A DNA stretch of 64,000 bases from the NCBI GenBank assembly GCA_036435485.1, contig JAZHRN010000137.1, forward strand, positions 2,046,001 to 2,110,000, in the 5' to 3' direction. Every line of letters starts with the position of its first letter. Position 1 is the first letter of the stretch. Below, piece after piece: positions 1-14,891 of this stretch. The stretch comes from Saposhnikovia divaricata. Its lineage: Eukaryota; Streptophyta; Magnoliopsida; Apiales; Apiaceae. Both the position numbers and the translations under genes were made by a program. The notes beneath the pieces are model-generated. The model saw only the letters and a program-made list of their open reading frames with translations. It was not told the DNA's origin and did no database searches.

Positions 1-2573
1 TCCGAAAACCGAGTTTCGGTCATTTCAACCCCGATTCAGGTCCAAACTGCACCAAATAAAATTTCATTGCATTGCAATAACCCATAAGAACAAAATATGT
101 AAAAATATCCAGAGAATGGTCCAACTCAATTTTTAACAATATCCCGTGTACTAACCCCTTTGAGGATTATCCAAAAATTGAGTTTCGATTAATACAGCTC
201 CGATTATATCAGTTCCGATTCAGGTCTGAATTGCGTCAAATAAAATTTCGTTGAATTCCAATAACCCATAGGAACAAAATATGTAAAAATTTCCACAAAA
301 TGGTCCGACTTGATTTTTAACAATATCCCGTGTACTAACCCCTTTGAGAATTTTCCGAAAAACGAGTTTCGATCATATCAGCTCCGATTCCGGTCCGAAC
401 TGCATCAAATATAATTTCGTTGAATTCTAATAATCCATAGGAACAAAATATGTAAAAATATCCAGAAAATGGTCCGACTCGATTTTTAACAATATCCCGT
501 GTACTAACCCCTTTGAGGATTATCCGAAAACCGAGTTTCGATCATATCAGCTTCGATTCAAGTCCAAACGGCACCAAATAAAATTTCATTGAATTCCAAT
601 AACCCATAGGAACAAAATATATAAAAATATCCACAAAATGGGCCAACTTGATTTTTAACGATATCCCGTGTACTAACCCCTTTGGGGTTTAGGGTTCATG
701 GTTCCAAAAACCGAGTTTCGATCATATCAACTCCGATTCCGGTCCGAAATGCGTCAAATATAATTTCGTTGTATTCCAATAACCCATAGGAACAAAATAT
801 GTAAAAATATCCACTAAATGGACCGACTCGATTTTTAACAATATCTCGTGTGCAAACACCTATTTAGGATTATCCGAAAACCGAGTTTCGATCATATCAG
901 CTCCGATTCAGGTCCAAATTTCGTCAAATAAAATTTCATTGAATTCCAATAATCCATAAGAACAAAATATGTAAAAATATCCCTAAACTGGTTCGACTCA
1001 ATTTTTAACAATATCTCGTGTACTAACCCCTTTGAGGATTATCCGAAAACCGAGTTTCGGTCATTTCATCCCCGATTCAGGTCCAAACTGCACTAAATAA
1101 AATTTCATTGCATTCCAATAACCCATAAGAACAAAATATGTAAAAATATCCAGAAAATGGTCCGACTCGATTTTTAACAATATCACGTGTACTAAGCCCT
1201 TTGAGGATTATCCAAAAATCAAGTTTCGATTATATCAGCTCCGATTCAGGTCTGAATTGCGTCAAATAAATTTTCGTTGAATTCCAATAACCCATAGGAA
1301 CAAAATATATAAAAATATCCACAAAATGGTCCGACTTGATTTTTAACAATATCCCGTGTACTAACCCCTTTGAGAATTTTCCGAAAAACGAGTTTCGATC
1401 ATATCAGCTCCGATTCCGGTCCGAACTGCATCAAATAAAATTTCGTTGAATTCTAATAATCCATAGGAACAAAATATGTAAAAATATCCAGAAAATGGTC
1501 CGACTCGATTTTTAACAATATCCCGTGTACTAACCCCTTTGAGGATTATCCGAAAACCGAGTTTCGATCATATCAGCTTCGATTCAAGTCCGAACGGCAC
1601 CAAATAAAATTTCATTGAATTCCAATAACCCATAGGAACAAAATATATAAAAATATCCACAAAATGGTCCAACTTGATTTTTAACGATATCCCGTGTACT
1701 AACCCCTCTGGGGTTTAGGGTTCATGGTTCCAAAAACCGAGTTTCGATCATATCAGCTCCGATTCCGGTCCGAAATGCGTCAAATATAATTTCGTTGTAT
1801 TCCAATAACCCATAGGAACAAAATATGTAAAAATATCCACAAAATGGACCGACTCGATTTTTAACATTATCTCGTGTGCAAACACCTATTTAGGATTATC
1901 CGAAAACCGAGTTTCGATCATATCAGCTCCGATTCAGGTCCAAATTTCGTCAAATAAAATTTCATTGAATTCCAATAATCCATAAGAACAAAATATGTAA
2001 AAATATCCCTAAACTGGTTCGACTCAATTTTTAACAATATCTCGTGTACTAACCCCTTTGAGGATTATCCGAAAACGAGTTTCGGTCATTTCAGCCCCGA
2101 TTCAGTTCCAAACTGCACCAAATAAAATTTCATTGCATTCCAATAACCCATAAGAACAAAATATGTAAAAATATCCAGAAAATGGTCCGACTCGATTTTT
2201 AACAATATCACGTGTACTAACCCCTTTGAGGATTATCCAAAAATCAAGTTTCGATTATATCAGCTCCGATTCAGGTCTGAATTGCGTCAAATAAAATTTC
2301 GTTGAATTCCAATAACCCATAGGAACAAAATATATAAAAATATCCACAAAATGGTCCGACTTGATTTTTAACAATATCCCGTGTACTAGCCCCTTTGAGG
2401 ATTATCCGAAAACCGAGTTTCGATCATATCAGCTCCGATTCAGGTCCAAATTTCGTCAAATAAAATTTCATTGAATTCCAATAATCCATAAGAACAAAAT
2501 ATGTAAAAATATCCCTAAACTGGTTCGACTCAATTTTTAACAATATCTCGTGTACTAACCCCTTTGAGGATTA
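1..2573 (+). repeat. 15-monomer HOR, copy 1 (2573 bp)
   Basis: Monomer order, starting in class C', is C'-D'-E'-F-A-B-C-D-E'-F-A-B-C-D-B. The class A telomere-like motifs lie at 681 and 1707. D' carries a 15-bp internal duplication at about 186-215. The whole block recurs from 2574 with only scattered single-base differences. Confidence 0.9.
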
Positions 2574-5146
2574 TCCGAAAACCGAGTTTCGGTCATTTCA
2601 ACCCCGATTCAGGTCCAAACTGCACCAAATAAAATTTCATTGCATTGCAATAACCCATAAGAACAAAATATGTAAAAATATCCAGAGAATGGTCCAACTC
2701 AATTTTTAACAATATCCCGTGTACTAACCCCTTTGAGGATTATCCAAAAATTGAGTTTCGATTAATACAGCTCCGATTATATCAGTTCCGATTCAGGTCT
2801 GAATTGCGTCAAATAAAATTTCGTTGAATTCCAATAACCCATAGGAACAAAATATGTAAAAATTTCCACAAAATGGTCCGACTTGATTTTTAACAATATC
2901 CCGTGTACTAACCCCTTTGAGAATTTTCCGAAAAACGAGTTTCGATCATATCAGCTCCGATTCCGGTCCGAACTGCATCAAATATAATTTCGTTGAATTC
3001 TAATAATCCATAGGAACAAAATATGTAAAAATATCCAGAAAATGGTCCGACTCGATTTTTAACAATATCCCGTGTACTAACCCCTTTGAGGATTATCCGA
3101 AAACCGAGTTTCGATCATATCAGCTTCGATTCAAGTCCAAACGGCACCAAATAAAATTTCATTGAATTCCAATAACCCATAGGAACAAAATATATAAAAA
3201 TATCCACAAAATGGGCCAACTTGATTTTTAACGATATCCCGTGTACTAACCCCTTTGGGGTTTAGGGTTCATGGTTCCAAAAACCGAGTTTCGATCATAT
3301 CAACTCCGATTCCGGTCCGAAATGCGTCAAATATAATTTCGTTGTATTCCAATAACCCATAGGAACAAAATATGTAAAAATATCCACTAAATGGACCGAC
3401 TCGATTTTTAACAATATCTCGTGTGCAAACACCTATTTAGGATTATCCGAAAACCGAGTTTCGATCATATCAGCTCCGATTCAGGTCCAAATTTCGTCAA
3501 ATAAAATTTCATTGAATTCCAATAATCCATAAGAACAAAATATGTAAAAATATCCCTAAACTGGTTCGACTCAATTTTTAACAATATCTCGTGTACTAAC
3601 CCCTTTGAGGATTATCCGAAAACCGAGTTTCGGTCATTTCATCCCCGATTCAGGTCCAAACTGCACTAAATAAAATTTCATTGCATTCCAATAACCCATA
3701 AGAACAAAATATGTAAAAATATCCAGAAAATGGTCCGACTCGATTTTTAACAATATCACGTGTACTAAGCCCTTTGAGGATTATCCAAAAATCAAGTTTC
3801 GATTATATCAGCTCCGATTCAGGTCTGAATTGCGTCAAATAAATTTTCGTTGAATTCCAATAACCCATAGGAACAAAATATATAAAAATATCCACAAAAT
3901 GGTCCGACTTGATTTTTAACAATATCCCATGTACTAACCCCTTTGAGAATTTTCCGAAAAACGAGTTTCGATCATATCAGCTCCGATTCCGGTCCGAACT
4001 GCATAAAATAAAATTTCGTTGAATTCTAACAATCCATAGGAACAAAATATGTAAAAATATCCAGAAAATGGTCCCACTCGATTTTTAACAATATCCCGTG
4101 TACTAACCCCTTTGAGGATTATCCGAAAACCGAGTTTCGATCATATCAGCTTCGATTCAAGTCCGAACGGCACCAAATAAAATTTCATTGAATTCCAATA
4201 ACCCATAGGAACAAAATATATAAAAATATCCACAAAATGGTCCAACTTGATTTTTAACGATATCCCGTGTACTAACCCCTCTGGGGTTTAGGGTTCATGG
4301 TTCCAAAAACCGAGTTTCGATCATATCAGCTCCGATTCCGGTCCGAAATGCGTCAAATATAATTTCGTTGTATTCCAATAACCCATAGGAACAAACTATG
4401 TAAAAATATCCACAAAATGGACCGACTCGATTTTTAACAATATCTCGTGTGCAAACACCTATTTAGGATTATCCGAAAACCGAGTTTCGATCATATCAGC
4501 TCCGATTCAGGTCCAAATTTCGTCAAATAAAATTTCATTGAATTCCAATAATCCATAAGAACAAAATATGTAAAAATATCCCTAAACTGGTTCGACTCAA
4601 TTTTTAACAATATCTCGTGTACTAACCCCTTTGAGGATTATCCGAAAACGAGTTTCGGTCATTTCAGCCCCGATTCAGTTCCAAACTGCACCAAATAAAA
4701 TTTCATTGCATTCCAATAACCCATAAGAACAAAATATGTAAAAATATCCAGAAAATGGTCCGACTCGATTTTTAACAATATCACGTGTGCTAACCCCTTT
4801 GAGGATTATCCAAAAATCAAGTTTCGATTATATCAGCTCCGATTCAGGTCTGAATTGCGTCAAATAAAATTTCGTTGAATTCCAATAACCCATAGGAACA
4901 AAATATATAAAAATATCCACAAAATGGTCCGACTTGATTTTTAACAATATCCCGTGTACTAACCCCTTTGAGGATTATCCGAAAACCGAGTTTCGATCAT
5001 ATCAGCTCCGATTCAGGTCCAAATTTCGTCAAATAAAATTTCATTGAATTCCAATAATCCATAAGAACAAAATATGTAAAACTATCCCTAAACTGGTTCG
5101 ACTCAATTTTTAACAATATCTCGTGTACTAACCCCTTTGAGGATTA
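2574..5146 (+). repeat. 15-monomer HOR, copy 2 (2573 bp)
   Basis: Near-identical to 1-2573 with an offset of exactly 2573 bp: A motifs at 3254 and 4280, duplicated 15-mer at about 2759. Differences by eye are scattered single bases, such as CCCATG against CCCGTG near 3928 and GTGTGCTAAC against GTGTACTAAC near 4796. This indicates a recent tandem duplication. Confidence 0.9.
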
Positions 5147-6530
5147 TCCGAAAACCGAGTTTCGGTCATTTCAACCCCGATTCAGGTCCAAACTGCACCA
5201 AATAAAATTTCATTGCATTGCAATAACCCATAAGAACAAAATATGTAAAAATATCCAGAGAATGGTCCCACTCAATTTTTAACAATATCCCGTGTACTAA
5301 CCCCTTTGAGGATTATCCAGAAATTGAGTTTCGATTAATACAGCTCCGATTATATCAGTTCCGATTCAGGTCTGAATTGCGTCAAATAAAATTTCGTTGA
5401 ATTCCAATAACCCATAGGAACAAAATATGTAAAAATTTCCACAAAATGGTCCGACTTGATTTTTAACAATATCCCGTGTACTAACCCCTTTGAGAATTTT
5501 CCGAAAAACGAGTTTCGATCATATCAGCTCCGATTCCGGTCCGAACTGCATCAAATAAAATTTCGTTGAATTCTAATAATCCATAGGAACAAAATATGTA
5601 AAAATATCCAGAAAATGGTCCGACTCGATTTTTAACAATATCCCGTGTACTAACCCCTTTGAGGATTATCCGAAAACCGAGTTTCGATCATATCAGCTTC
5701 GATTCAAGTCCGAACGGCACCAAATAAAATTTCATTGAATTCCAATAACCCATAGGAACAAAATATATAAAAATATCCACAAAATGGGCCAACTTGATTT
5801 TTAACGATATCCCGTGTACTAACCCCTTTGGGGTTTAGGGTTCATGGTTCCAAAAACCGAGTTTCGATCATATCAACTCCGATTCCGGTCCGAAATGCGT
5901 CAAATATAATTTCGTTGTATTCCAATAACCCATAGGAACAAAATATGTAAAAATATCCACTAAATGGACCGACTCGATTTTTAACAATATCTCGTGTGCA
6001 AACACCTATTTAGGATTATCCGAAAATCGAGTTTCGATCATATCAGCTCCGATTCAGGTCCAAATTTCGTCAAATAAAATTTCATTGAATTCCAATAATC
6101 CATAAGAACAAAATATGTAAAAATATCCCTAAACTGGTTCGACTCAATTTTTAACAATATCTCGTGTACTAACCCCTTTGAGGATTATCCGAAAACCGAG
6201 TTTCGGTCATTTCAGCCCCGATTCAGGTCCAAACTGCACCAAATAAAATTTCATTGCATTCCAATAACCCATAAGAACAAAATATGTAAAAATATCAAGA
6301 AAATGGTCCGACTCGATTTTTAACAATATCACGTGTACTAAGCCCTTTGAGGATTATCCAAAAATCAAGTTTCGATTATATCAGCTCCGATTCAGGTCTG
6401 AATTGCGTCAAATAAATTTTCGTTGAATTCCAATAACCCATAGGAACAAAATATATAAAAATATCCACAAAATGGTCCGACTTGATTTTTAACAATATCC
6501 CGTGTACTAACCCCTTTGAGAATTTTCCGA
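5147..6530 (+). repeat. Partial third copy of the 15-monomer HOR
   Basis: Follows copies 1 and 2 at the 2573-bp offset (15-bp duplication at about 5332, class A motif at 5827) until about 6530. There the E' monomer of copies 1 and 2 (GAAAAACGAG, TCAGCTCC) is replaced by an E-type monomer (GAAAACCGAG, TCTACTCC). The switch marks a recombination breakpoint. Confidence 0.75.
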
Positions 6531-9500
6531 AAACCGAGTTTCGATCATATCTACTCCGATTCCGGTCCGAACTGCGTCAAATAAAATTTTGTTGAATTCC
6601 AATAACCCATAGGAACAAAATATGTAAAAATATCCAGAAAATGGTCCGACTCGATTTTTAACAATATCCCGTGTACTAACCCCTTTGAGGATTATCCGAA
6701 AACCGAGTTTCGATCATATCAGCTTCGATTCAAGTCCGAACGGCACCAAATAAAATTTCATTGAATTCCAATAACCCATAGGAACAAAATATATAAAAAT
6801 ATCCACAAAATGGTCCAACTTGATTTTTAACGATATCCCGTGTATTAACCCCTTTGAGAATTTTCCGAAAGCCGAGTTTCGATCATATCAGCTCCGATTC
6901 CGGTCCGAACTCCGTCAAAAAAAATTTCGTTGAATTCCAATAACCCATAGGAACAAAATATGTAAAAATATCCAGAAAATGGTCCGACTCGATTTTTAAC
7001 AATATCCCGTGTACTAACCCCTTTGAGGATTATCCGAAAACCGAGTTTCGATCATATCAGCTTCGATTCAAGTCCGAACGGCACCAAATAAAATTTCATT
7101 GAATTCCAATAACCCATAGGAACAAAATATATAAAAATATCCACAAAATGGTCCAACTTGATTTTTAACGATATCCCGTGTACTAACCCCTCTGGGGTTT
7201 AGGGTTCATGGTTCCAAAAACCGAGTTTCGATCATATCAGCTCCGATTCCGGTCCGAAAGGCGTCAAATATAATTTCGTTGTATTCCAATAACCCATAGG
7301 AACAAAATATGTAAAAATATCCACAAAATGGACCGACTCGATTTTTAACAATATCCCGTGTACTAACCCCTTTGAGAATTTTCCGAAAACCGAGTTTCGA
7401 TCATATCAGCTTCGATTCAAGTTCGAACGGCACCAAATAAAATTTCATTGAATTCCAATAACCAATAGGAACAAAATATATAAAAATATCCACAAAATGG
7501 TCCGACTTGATTTTTAACAATATCCCGTGTACTAACCCCTTTGAGAATTTTCCGAAAACCGAGTTTCGATCATATCTGCTCCGATTCCGGTCCGAACTGC
7601 GTCAAATAAAATTTTGTTGAATTCCAATAACCCATAGGAACAAAATATGTAAAAATATCCAGAAAATGGTCCGACTCGATTTTTAACAATATCCCGTGTA
7701 CTAACCCCTTTGAGGATTATCCGAAAACCGAGTTTCGATCATATCAGCTTCGATTCAAGTCCGAACGGCACCAAATAAAATTTCATTGAATTCCAATAAC
7801 CCATAGGAACAAAATATATAAAAATATCCACAAAATGGTCCAACTTGATTTTTAACGATATCCCGTGTATTAACCCCTTTGAGAATTTTCCGAAAGCCGA
7901 GTTTCGATCATATCAGCTCCGATTCCGGTCCGAACTCCGTCAAAAAAAATTTCGTTGAATTCCAATAACCCATAGGAACAAAATATGTAAAAATATCCAG
8001 AAAATGGTCCGACTCGATTTTTAACAATATCCCGTGTACTAACCCCTTTGAGGATTATCCGAAAACCGAGTTTCGATCATATCAGCTTCGATTCAAGTCC
8101 GAACGGCACCAAATAAAATTTCATTGAATTCCAATAACCCATAGGAACAAAATATATAAAAATATCCACAAAATGGTCCAACTTGATTTTTAACGATATC
8201 CCGTGTACTAACCCCTTTGGGGTTTAGGGTTCATGGTTCCAAAAACCGAGTTTCGATCATATCAGCTCCGATTCCGGTCCGAAAGGCGTCAAATATAATT
8301 TCGTTGTATTCCAATAACCCATAGGAACAAAATATGTAAAAATATCCACAAAATGGATCGACTCGATTTTTAACAATATCTCGTGTGCAAACACCTATTT
8401 AGGATTATCCGAAAACCGAGTTTCGATCATATCAGCTCCGATTCAGGTCCAAATTTCGTCAAATAAAATTTCATTGAATTCCAATAATCCATAAGAACAA
8501 AATATGTAAAAATATCCCTAAACTGGTTCGACTCAATTTTTAACAATATCTCGTGTACTAACCCCTTTGAGGATTATCCGAAAACGAGTTTCGGTCATTT
8601 CAGCCCCGATTCAGTTCCAAACTGCACCAAATAAAATTTCATTGCATTCCAATAACCCATAAGAACAAAATATGTAAAAATATCCAGACAATGGTCCGAC
8701 TCGATTTTTAACAATATCACGTGTACTAACCCCTTTGAGGATTATCCAAAAATCAAGTTTCGATTATATCAGCTCCGATTCAGGTCTGAATTGCGTCAAA
8801 TAAAATTTCGTTGAATTCCAATAACCCATAGGAACAAAATATATAAAAATATCCACAAAATGGTCCGACTTGATTTTTAACAATATCCCGTGTACTAACC
8901 CCTTTGAGGATTATCCGAAAACCGAGTTTCGATCATATCAGCTCCGATTCAGGTCCAAATTTCGTCAAATAAAATTTCATTGAATTCCAATAATCCATAA
9001 GAACAAAATATGTAAAAATATCCCTAAACTGGTTCGACTCAATTTTTAACAATATCTCGTGTACTAACCCCCTTTGAGGATTATCCGAAAACCGAGTTTC
9101 GGTCATTTCAACCCCGATTCAGGTCCAAACTGCACCAAATAAAATTTCATTGCATTGCAATAACCCATAAGAACAAAATATGTAAAAATATCCAGAGAAT
9201 GGTCCAACTCAATTTTTAACAATATCCCGTGTACTAACCCCTTTGAGGATTATCCAAAAATTGAGTTTCGATTAATACAGCTCCGATTATATCAGTTCCG
9301 ATTCAGGTCTGAATTGCGTCAAATAAAATTTCGTTGAATTCCAATAACCCAAAGGAACAAAATATGTAAAAATTTCCACAAAATGGTCCGACTTGATTTT
9401 TAACAATATCCCGTGTACTAACCCCTTTGAGAATTTTCCGAAAAAACGAGTTTCGATCATATCAGCTCCGATTCCGGTCCGAACTGCGTCAAATAAAATT

Positions 9501-9764
9501 TCGTTGAATTCTAATAATCCATAGGAACAAAATATGTAAAAATATCCAGAAAATGGTCCGACTCGATTTTTAACAATATCCCGTGTACTAACCCCTTTGA
9601 GGATTATCCGAAAACCGAGTTTCGATCATATCAGCTTCGATTCAAGTCCGAACGGCACCAAATAAAATTTCATTGAATTCCAATAACCCATAGGAACAAA
9701 ATATATAAAAATATCCACAAAATGGGCCAACTTGATTTTTAACGATATCCCGTGTACTAACCCC
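6531..9764 (+). repeat. Rearranged satellite segment with 6-mer and 9-mer units
   Basis: Monomer order is E-F-G-F-A (A at 7191), a chimeric monomer at about 7367-7536, then E-F-G-F-A again (A at 8216). A 9-mer A-B-C-D-B-C'-D'-E'-F follows, to the next A at 9765. The E-F-G-F-A block is duplicated at a spacing of 1025 bp, about six monomers. Confidence 0.75.
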
Positions 9765-12700
9765 TTTGGGGTTTAGGGTTCATGGTTCCAAAAACCGAGT
9801 TTCGATCATATTAGCTCCGATTCCGGTCCGAAATGCGTCAAATATAATTTCGTTGTATTCCAATAACCCATAGGAACAAAATATGTAAAAATATCCACAA
9901 AATGGACCGACTCGATTTTTAACAATATCTCGTGTGCAAACACCTATTTAGGATTATCCGAAAACCGAGTTTCGATCATATCAGCTCCGATTCAGGTCCA
10001 AATTTCGTCAAATAAAATTTCATTGAATTTCAATAATCCATAAGAACAAAATATGTAAAATATCCCTAAACTGGTTCGACTCAATTTTTAACAATATCTC
10101 GTGTACTAACCCCTTTGAGGATTATCCGAAAACCGAGTTTCGGTCATTTCAGCCCCGATTCAGGTCCAAACTGCACCAAATAAAATTTCGTTGCATTCCA
10201 ATAACCCATAAGAACAAAATATGTAAAAATATCCAGAAAATGGTCCGACTCGATTTTTAACAATATCACGTGTACTAAGCCCTTTGAGGATTATCCAAAA
10301 ATCAAGTTTCAATTATATCAGCTCCGATTCAGGTCTGAATTGCGTCAAATAAATTTTCGTTGAATTCCAATAACCCATAGGAACAAAATATATAAAAATA
10401 TCCACAAAATGGTCCGACTTGATTTTTAACAATATCCCGTGTACTAACCCCTTTGAGAATTTTCCGAAAACCGAGTTTCGATAATATCTGCTCCGATTCC
10501 GGTCCGAACTGTGTCAAATAAAATTTTGTTGAATTCCAATAACCCATAGGAACAAAATATGTAAAAATATCCAGAAAATGGTCCGACTCGATTTTTAACA
10601 ATATCCCGTGTACTAACCCCTTTGAGGATTATCCGAAAACCGAGTTTCGATCATATCAGCTTCGATTCAAGTCCGAACGGCACCAAATAAAATTTCATTG
10701 AATTCCAATAACCCATAGGAACAAAATATATAAAAATATCCACAAAATGGTCCAACTTGATTTTTAACGATATCCTGTGTACTAACCCCTTTGAGAATTT
10801 TCCGAAAGCCGAGTTTCGATCATATCAGCTCCGATTCCGGTCCGAACTCCGTCAAAAAAATTTCGTTGAATTCCAATAACCCATAGGAACAAAATATGTA
10901 AAAATATCCAGAAAATGGTCGGACTCGATTTTTAACAATATCCCGTGTACAAACCCTTTTGAGGATTATCCAAAACCGAGTTTTGATCATATCAGCTTCG
11001 ATACAAGTCCGAACGGCACCAAATAAAATTTCATTGAATTCCAATAACCCATAGAAACAAAATATATAAAAATATCCACAAAATGGTCCAACTTGATTTT
11101 TAACGATATCCCGTGTACTAACCCCTTTGGGGTTTAAGGTTCATGGTTCCAAAAACCGAGTTTCGATCATACCAGCTCCGATTCCGGTCCGAAATGCGTC
11201 AAATAAAATTTGGTTGTATTCCAATAACCCATAGGAACAAAATATGTAAAAATATCCACAAAATGGACCGACTCGATTTTTAACAATATCTCGTGTGCAA
11301 ACACCTATTTAGGATTATCCGAAAACCGAGTTTCGATCATATCAGCTCCGATTCAGGTCCAAATTTTGTCAAATAAAATTTCATTGAATTCCAATAATCC
11401 ATAAGAACAAAATATGTAAAAATATCCCTAAACTGGTTCGACTCAATTTTTAACAATATCTCGTGTACTAACCCCTTTGAGGATTATCCGAAAACCGAGT
11501 TTCGGTCATTTCAGCCCCGATTCAGGTCCAAACTGCACCAAATAAAATTTCATTGCATTCCAATAACCCATAAGAACAAAATATGTAAAAATATCCAGAA
11601 AATGGTCCGACTCGATTTTTAACAATATCACGTGTACTAACCCTTTTGAGGATTATCCAAAAATCAAGTTTCGATTATATCAACTCCGATTCAGGTCTGA
11701 ATTGTGTCAAGTAAAATTTCGTTGAATTCCAATAACCCATAGGAACAAAATATATAAAAATATCCACAAAATGGTCCGACTTGATTTTTAACAATATCCC
11801 GTGTACTAACCCCTTTGAGAATTTTCCGAAAACCGAGTTTCGATCATATCTGCTCCGATTCCGGTCCGAACTTCGTCAAATAAAATTTTGTTGAATTCCA
11901 ATAACCCATAGGAACAAAATATGTAAAAATATCCAGAAAATGGTCCGACTCGATTTTTAACAATATCCCGTGTACTAACCCCTTTGAGGATTATCCGAAA
12001 ACCGAGTTTCGATCATATCAGCTTCGATTCAAGTCCGAACGGCACCAAATAAAATTTCATTGAATTCCAATAACCCATAGGAACAAAATATATAAAAATA
12101 TCCACAAAATGGTCCAACTTGATTTTTAACGATATCCCGTGTACTAACCCCTTTGAGAATTTTCCGAAAGCCGAGTTTCGATTATATCAGCTCCGATTCC
12201 GGTCCGAACTGCGTCAAAAAAATTTTTGTTGAATTCCAATAACCCATAGGAACAAAATATGTAAAAATATCCAGAAAATGGTCCGACTCGATTTTGACAA
12301 TATTCCGTGTACTAACCCTTTTGAGGATTATCCAAAACCGAGTTTCGATCATATCAGCTTCGATTCAAGTCCGAACGACACCAAATAAACTTTCATTGAA
12401 TTCCAATAACCCATAGAAACAAAATATATAAAAATATCCACAAAATGGTCCAACTTGATTTTTAACGATATCCCGTGTACTAACCCCTTTGGGGTTTAGG
12501 GTTCATGGTTCCAAAAACCGAGTTTCGATCATATCAGCTCTGATTCCGGTCCGAAATGCGTCAAATAAAATTTGGTTGTATTCCAATAACCCATAGGAAC
12601 AAAATATGTAAAAATATCCACAAAATGGACCGACTCGATTTTTAACAATATCTCGTGTGCAAACACCTATTTAGGATTATCCGAAAACCGAGTTTCGATC

Positions 12701-13850
12701 ATATCAGCTCCGATTCAGGTCCAAATTTCGTCAAATAAAATTTCATTGAATTCCAATAATCCATAAGAACAAAATATGTAAAAATATCCCTAAACTGGTT
12801 CGACTCAATTTTTAACAATATCTCGTGTACTAACCCCTTTGAGGATTATCCGAAAACCGAGTTTCGGTCATTTCAGCCCCGATTCAGGTCCAAACTGCAC
12901 CAAATAAAATTTCATTGCATTCCAATAACCCATAAGAACAAAATATGTAAAAATATCCAGAAAATGGTCCGACTCGATTTTTAACAATATCACGTGTACT
13001 AACCCTTTTGAGGATTATCCAAAAATCAAGTTTCGATTATATCAGCTCCGATTCAGGTCTGAATTGCGTCAAATAAATTTTCGTTGAATTCCAATAACCC
13101 ATAGGAACAAAATATATAAAAATATCCACAAAATGGTCCGACTTGATTTTTAACAATATCCCGTGTACTAACCCCTTTGAGAATTTTCCGAAAACCGAGT
13201 TTCGATCATATCTACTCCGATTCCGATCCGAACTGCGTCAAATAAAATTTTGTTGAATTCCAATAACCCATAGGAACAAAATATGTAAAAATATCCAGAA
13301 AATGGTCCGACTCGATTTTTAACAATATCCCGTGTACTAACCCCTTTGAGGATTATCCGAAAACCGAGTTTCGATCATATCAGCTTCGATTCAAGTCCGA
13401 ACGGCACCAAATAAAATTTCATTGAATTCCAATAACCCATAGGAACAAAATATATAAAAATATCCACAAAATGGTCCAACTTGATTTTTAACGATATCCC
13501 GTGTACTAACCCCTTTGAGAATTTTCCGAAAGCCGAGTTTCGATCATATCAGCTCCGATTCCGGTCCGAACTCCGTCAAAAAAAATTTCGTTGAATTCCA
13601 ATAACCCATAGGAACAAAATATGTAAAAATATCCAGAAAATGGTCCGACTCGAATTTTAACAATATCCCGTGTACTAACCCTTTTGAGGATTATCCAAAA
13701 CCGAGTTTCGATCATATCAGCTTCGATTCAAGTCCGAACGGCACCAAATAAAATTTCATTGAATTCAAATAACCCATAGAAACAAAATATATAAAAATAT
13801 CCACAAAATGGTCCAACTTGATTTTTAACGATATCCCGTGTACTAACCCC
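9765..13850 (+). repeat. Three 8-monomer HOR units
   Basis: Class A motifs at 9765, 11126, 12488 and 13851 give units of 1361, 1362 and 1363 bp with order A to H. Several copies here carry private changes, for example an altered telomere-like motif (GGGTTTAAGGTTC) near 11129 and a shortened T run near 12291. Confidence 0.8.
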
Positions 13851-14891
13851 TTTGGGGTTTAGGGTTCATGGTTCCAAAAACCGAGTTTCGATCATATCAG
13901 CTCCGATTCCGGTCCGAAATGCGTCAAATAAAATTTGGTTGTATTCCAATAACCCATAGGAACAAAATATGTAAAAATATCCACAAAATGGACCGACTGG
14001 ATTTTTAACAATATCTCGTGTGCAAACACCTATTTAGGATTATCCGAAAACAGAGTTTCGATCATATCAGCTCCGATTCAGGTCCAAATTTCGTCAAATA
14101 AAATTTCATTGAATTCCAATAATCCATAAGAACAAAATATGTAAAAATATCCCTAAACTGGTTCGACTCAATTTTTAACAATATCTCGTGTACTAACCCC
14201 TTTGAGGATTATCTGAAAACCGAGTTTCGGTCATTTCAACCCCGATTCAGGTCCAAACTGCACCAAATAAAATTTCATTGCATTGCAATAACCCATAAGA
14301 ACAAAATATGTAAAAATATCCAGAGAATGGTCCAACTCAATTTTTAACAATATCCCGTGTATTAACCCCTTTGAGGATTATCCAAAAATTGAGTTTCGAT
14401 TAATACAGCTCCGATTATATCAATTCCGATTCAGGTCTGAATTGCGTCAAATAAAATTTCGTTGAATTCCAATAACCCATAGGAACAAAATATGTAAAAA
14501 TTTCCACAAAATGGTCCGACTTGATTTTTAACAATATCCCGTGTACTAACCCCTTTGAGAATTTTCCGAAAAACGAGTTTCGATCATATCAGCTCCGATT
14601 CCGGACCGAACTGCGTCAAATAAAATTTCGTTGAATTCTAATAATCCATAGGAACAAAATATGTAAAAATATCCAGAAAATGGTCCGACTCGATTTTTAA
14701 CAATATCCCGTGTACTAACCCCTTTGAGGATTATTCGAAAACCGAGTTTCGATCATATCAGCTTCGATTCAAGTCCGAACGGCACCAAATAAAATTTCAT
14801 TGAATTCCAATAACCCATAGGAACAAAATATATAAAAATATCCACAAAATGGGCCAACTTGATTTTTAACGATATCCCGTGTACTAACCCC
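13851..14891 (+). repeat. 6-monomer HOR variant (1041 bp)
   Basis: Order A-B-C'-D'-E'-F, with the same C' (TTTCAACCCC), D' (15-bp duplication at about 14397) and E' (GAAAAACGAG) classes as the first 9.8 kb. It is an island of the left-hand HOR type between 8-mer units. Confidence 0.75.

Noticed and set aside
681..705. Interstitial telomere repeat
   Set aside because: Only about one and a half TTTAGGG units per class A monomer, embedded in satellite sequence. Too little to call a telomeric tract.
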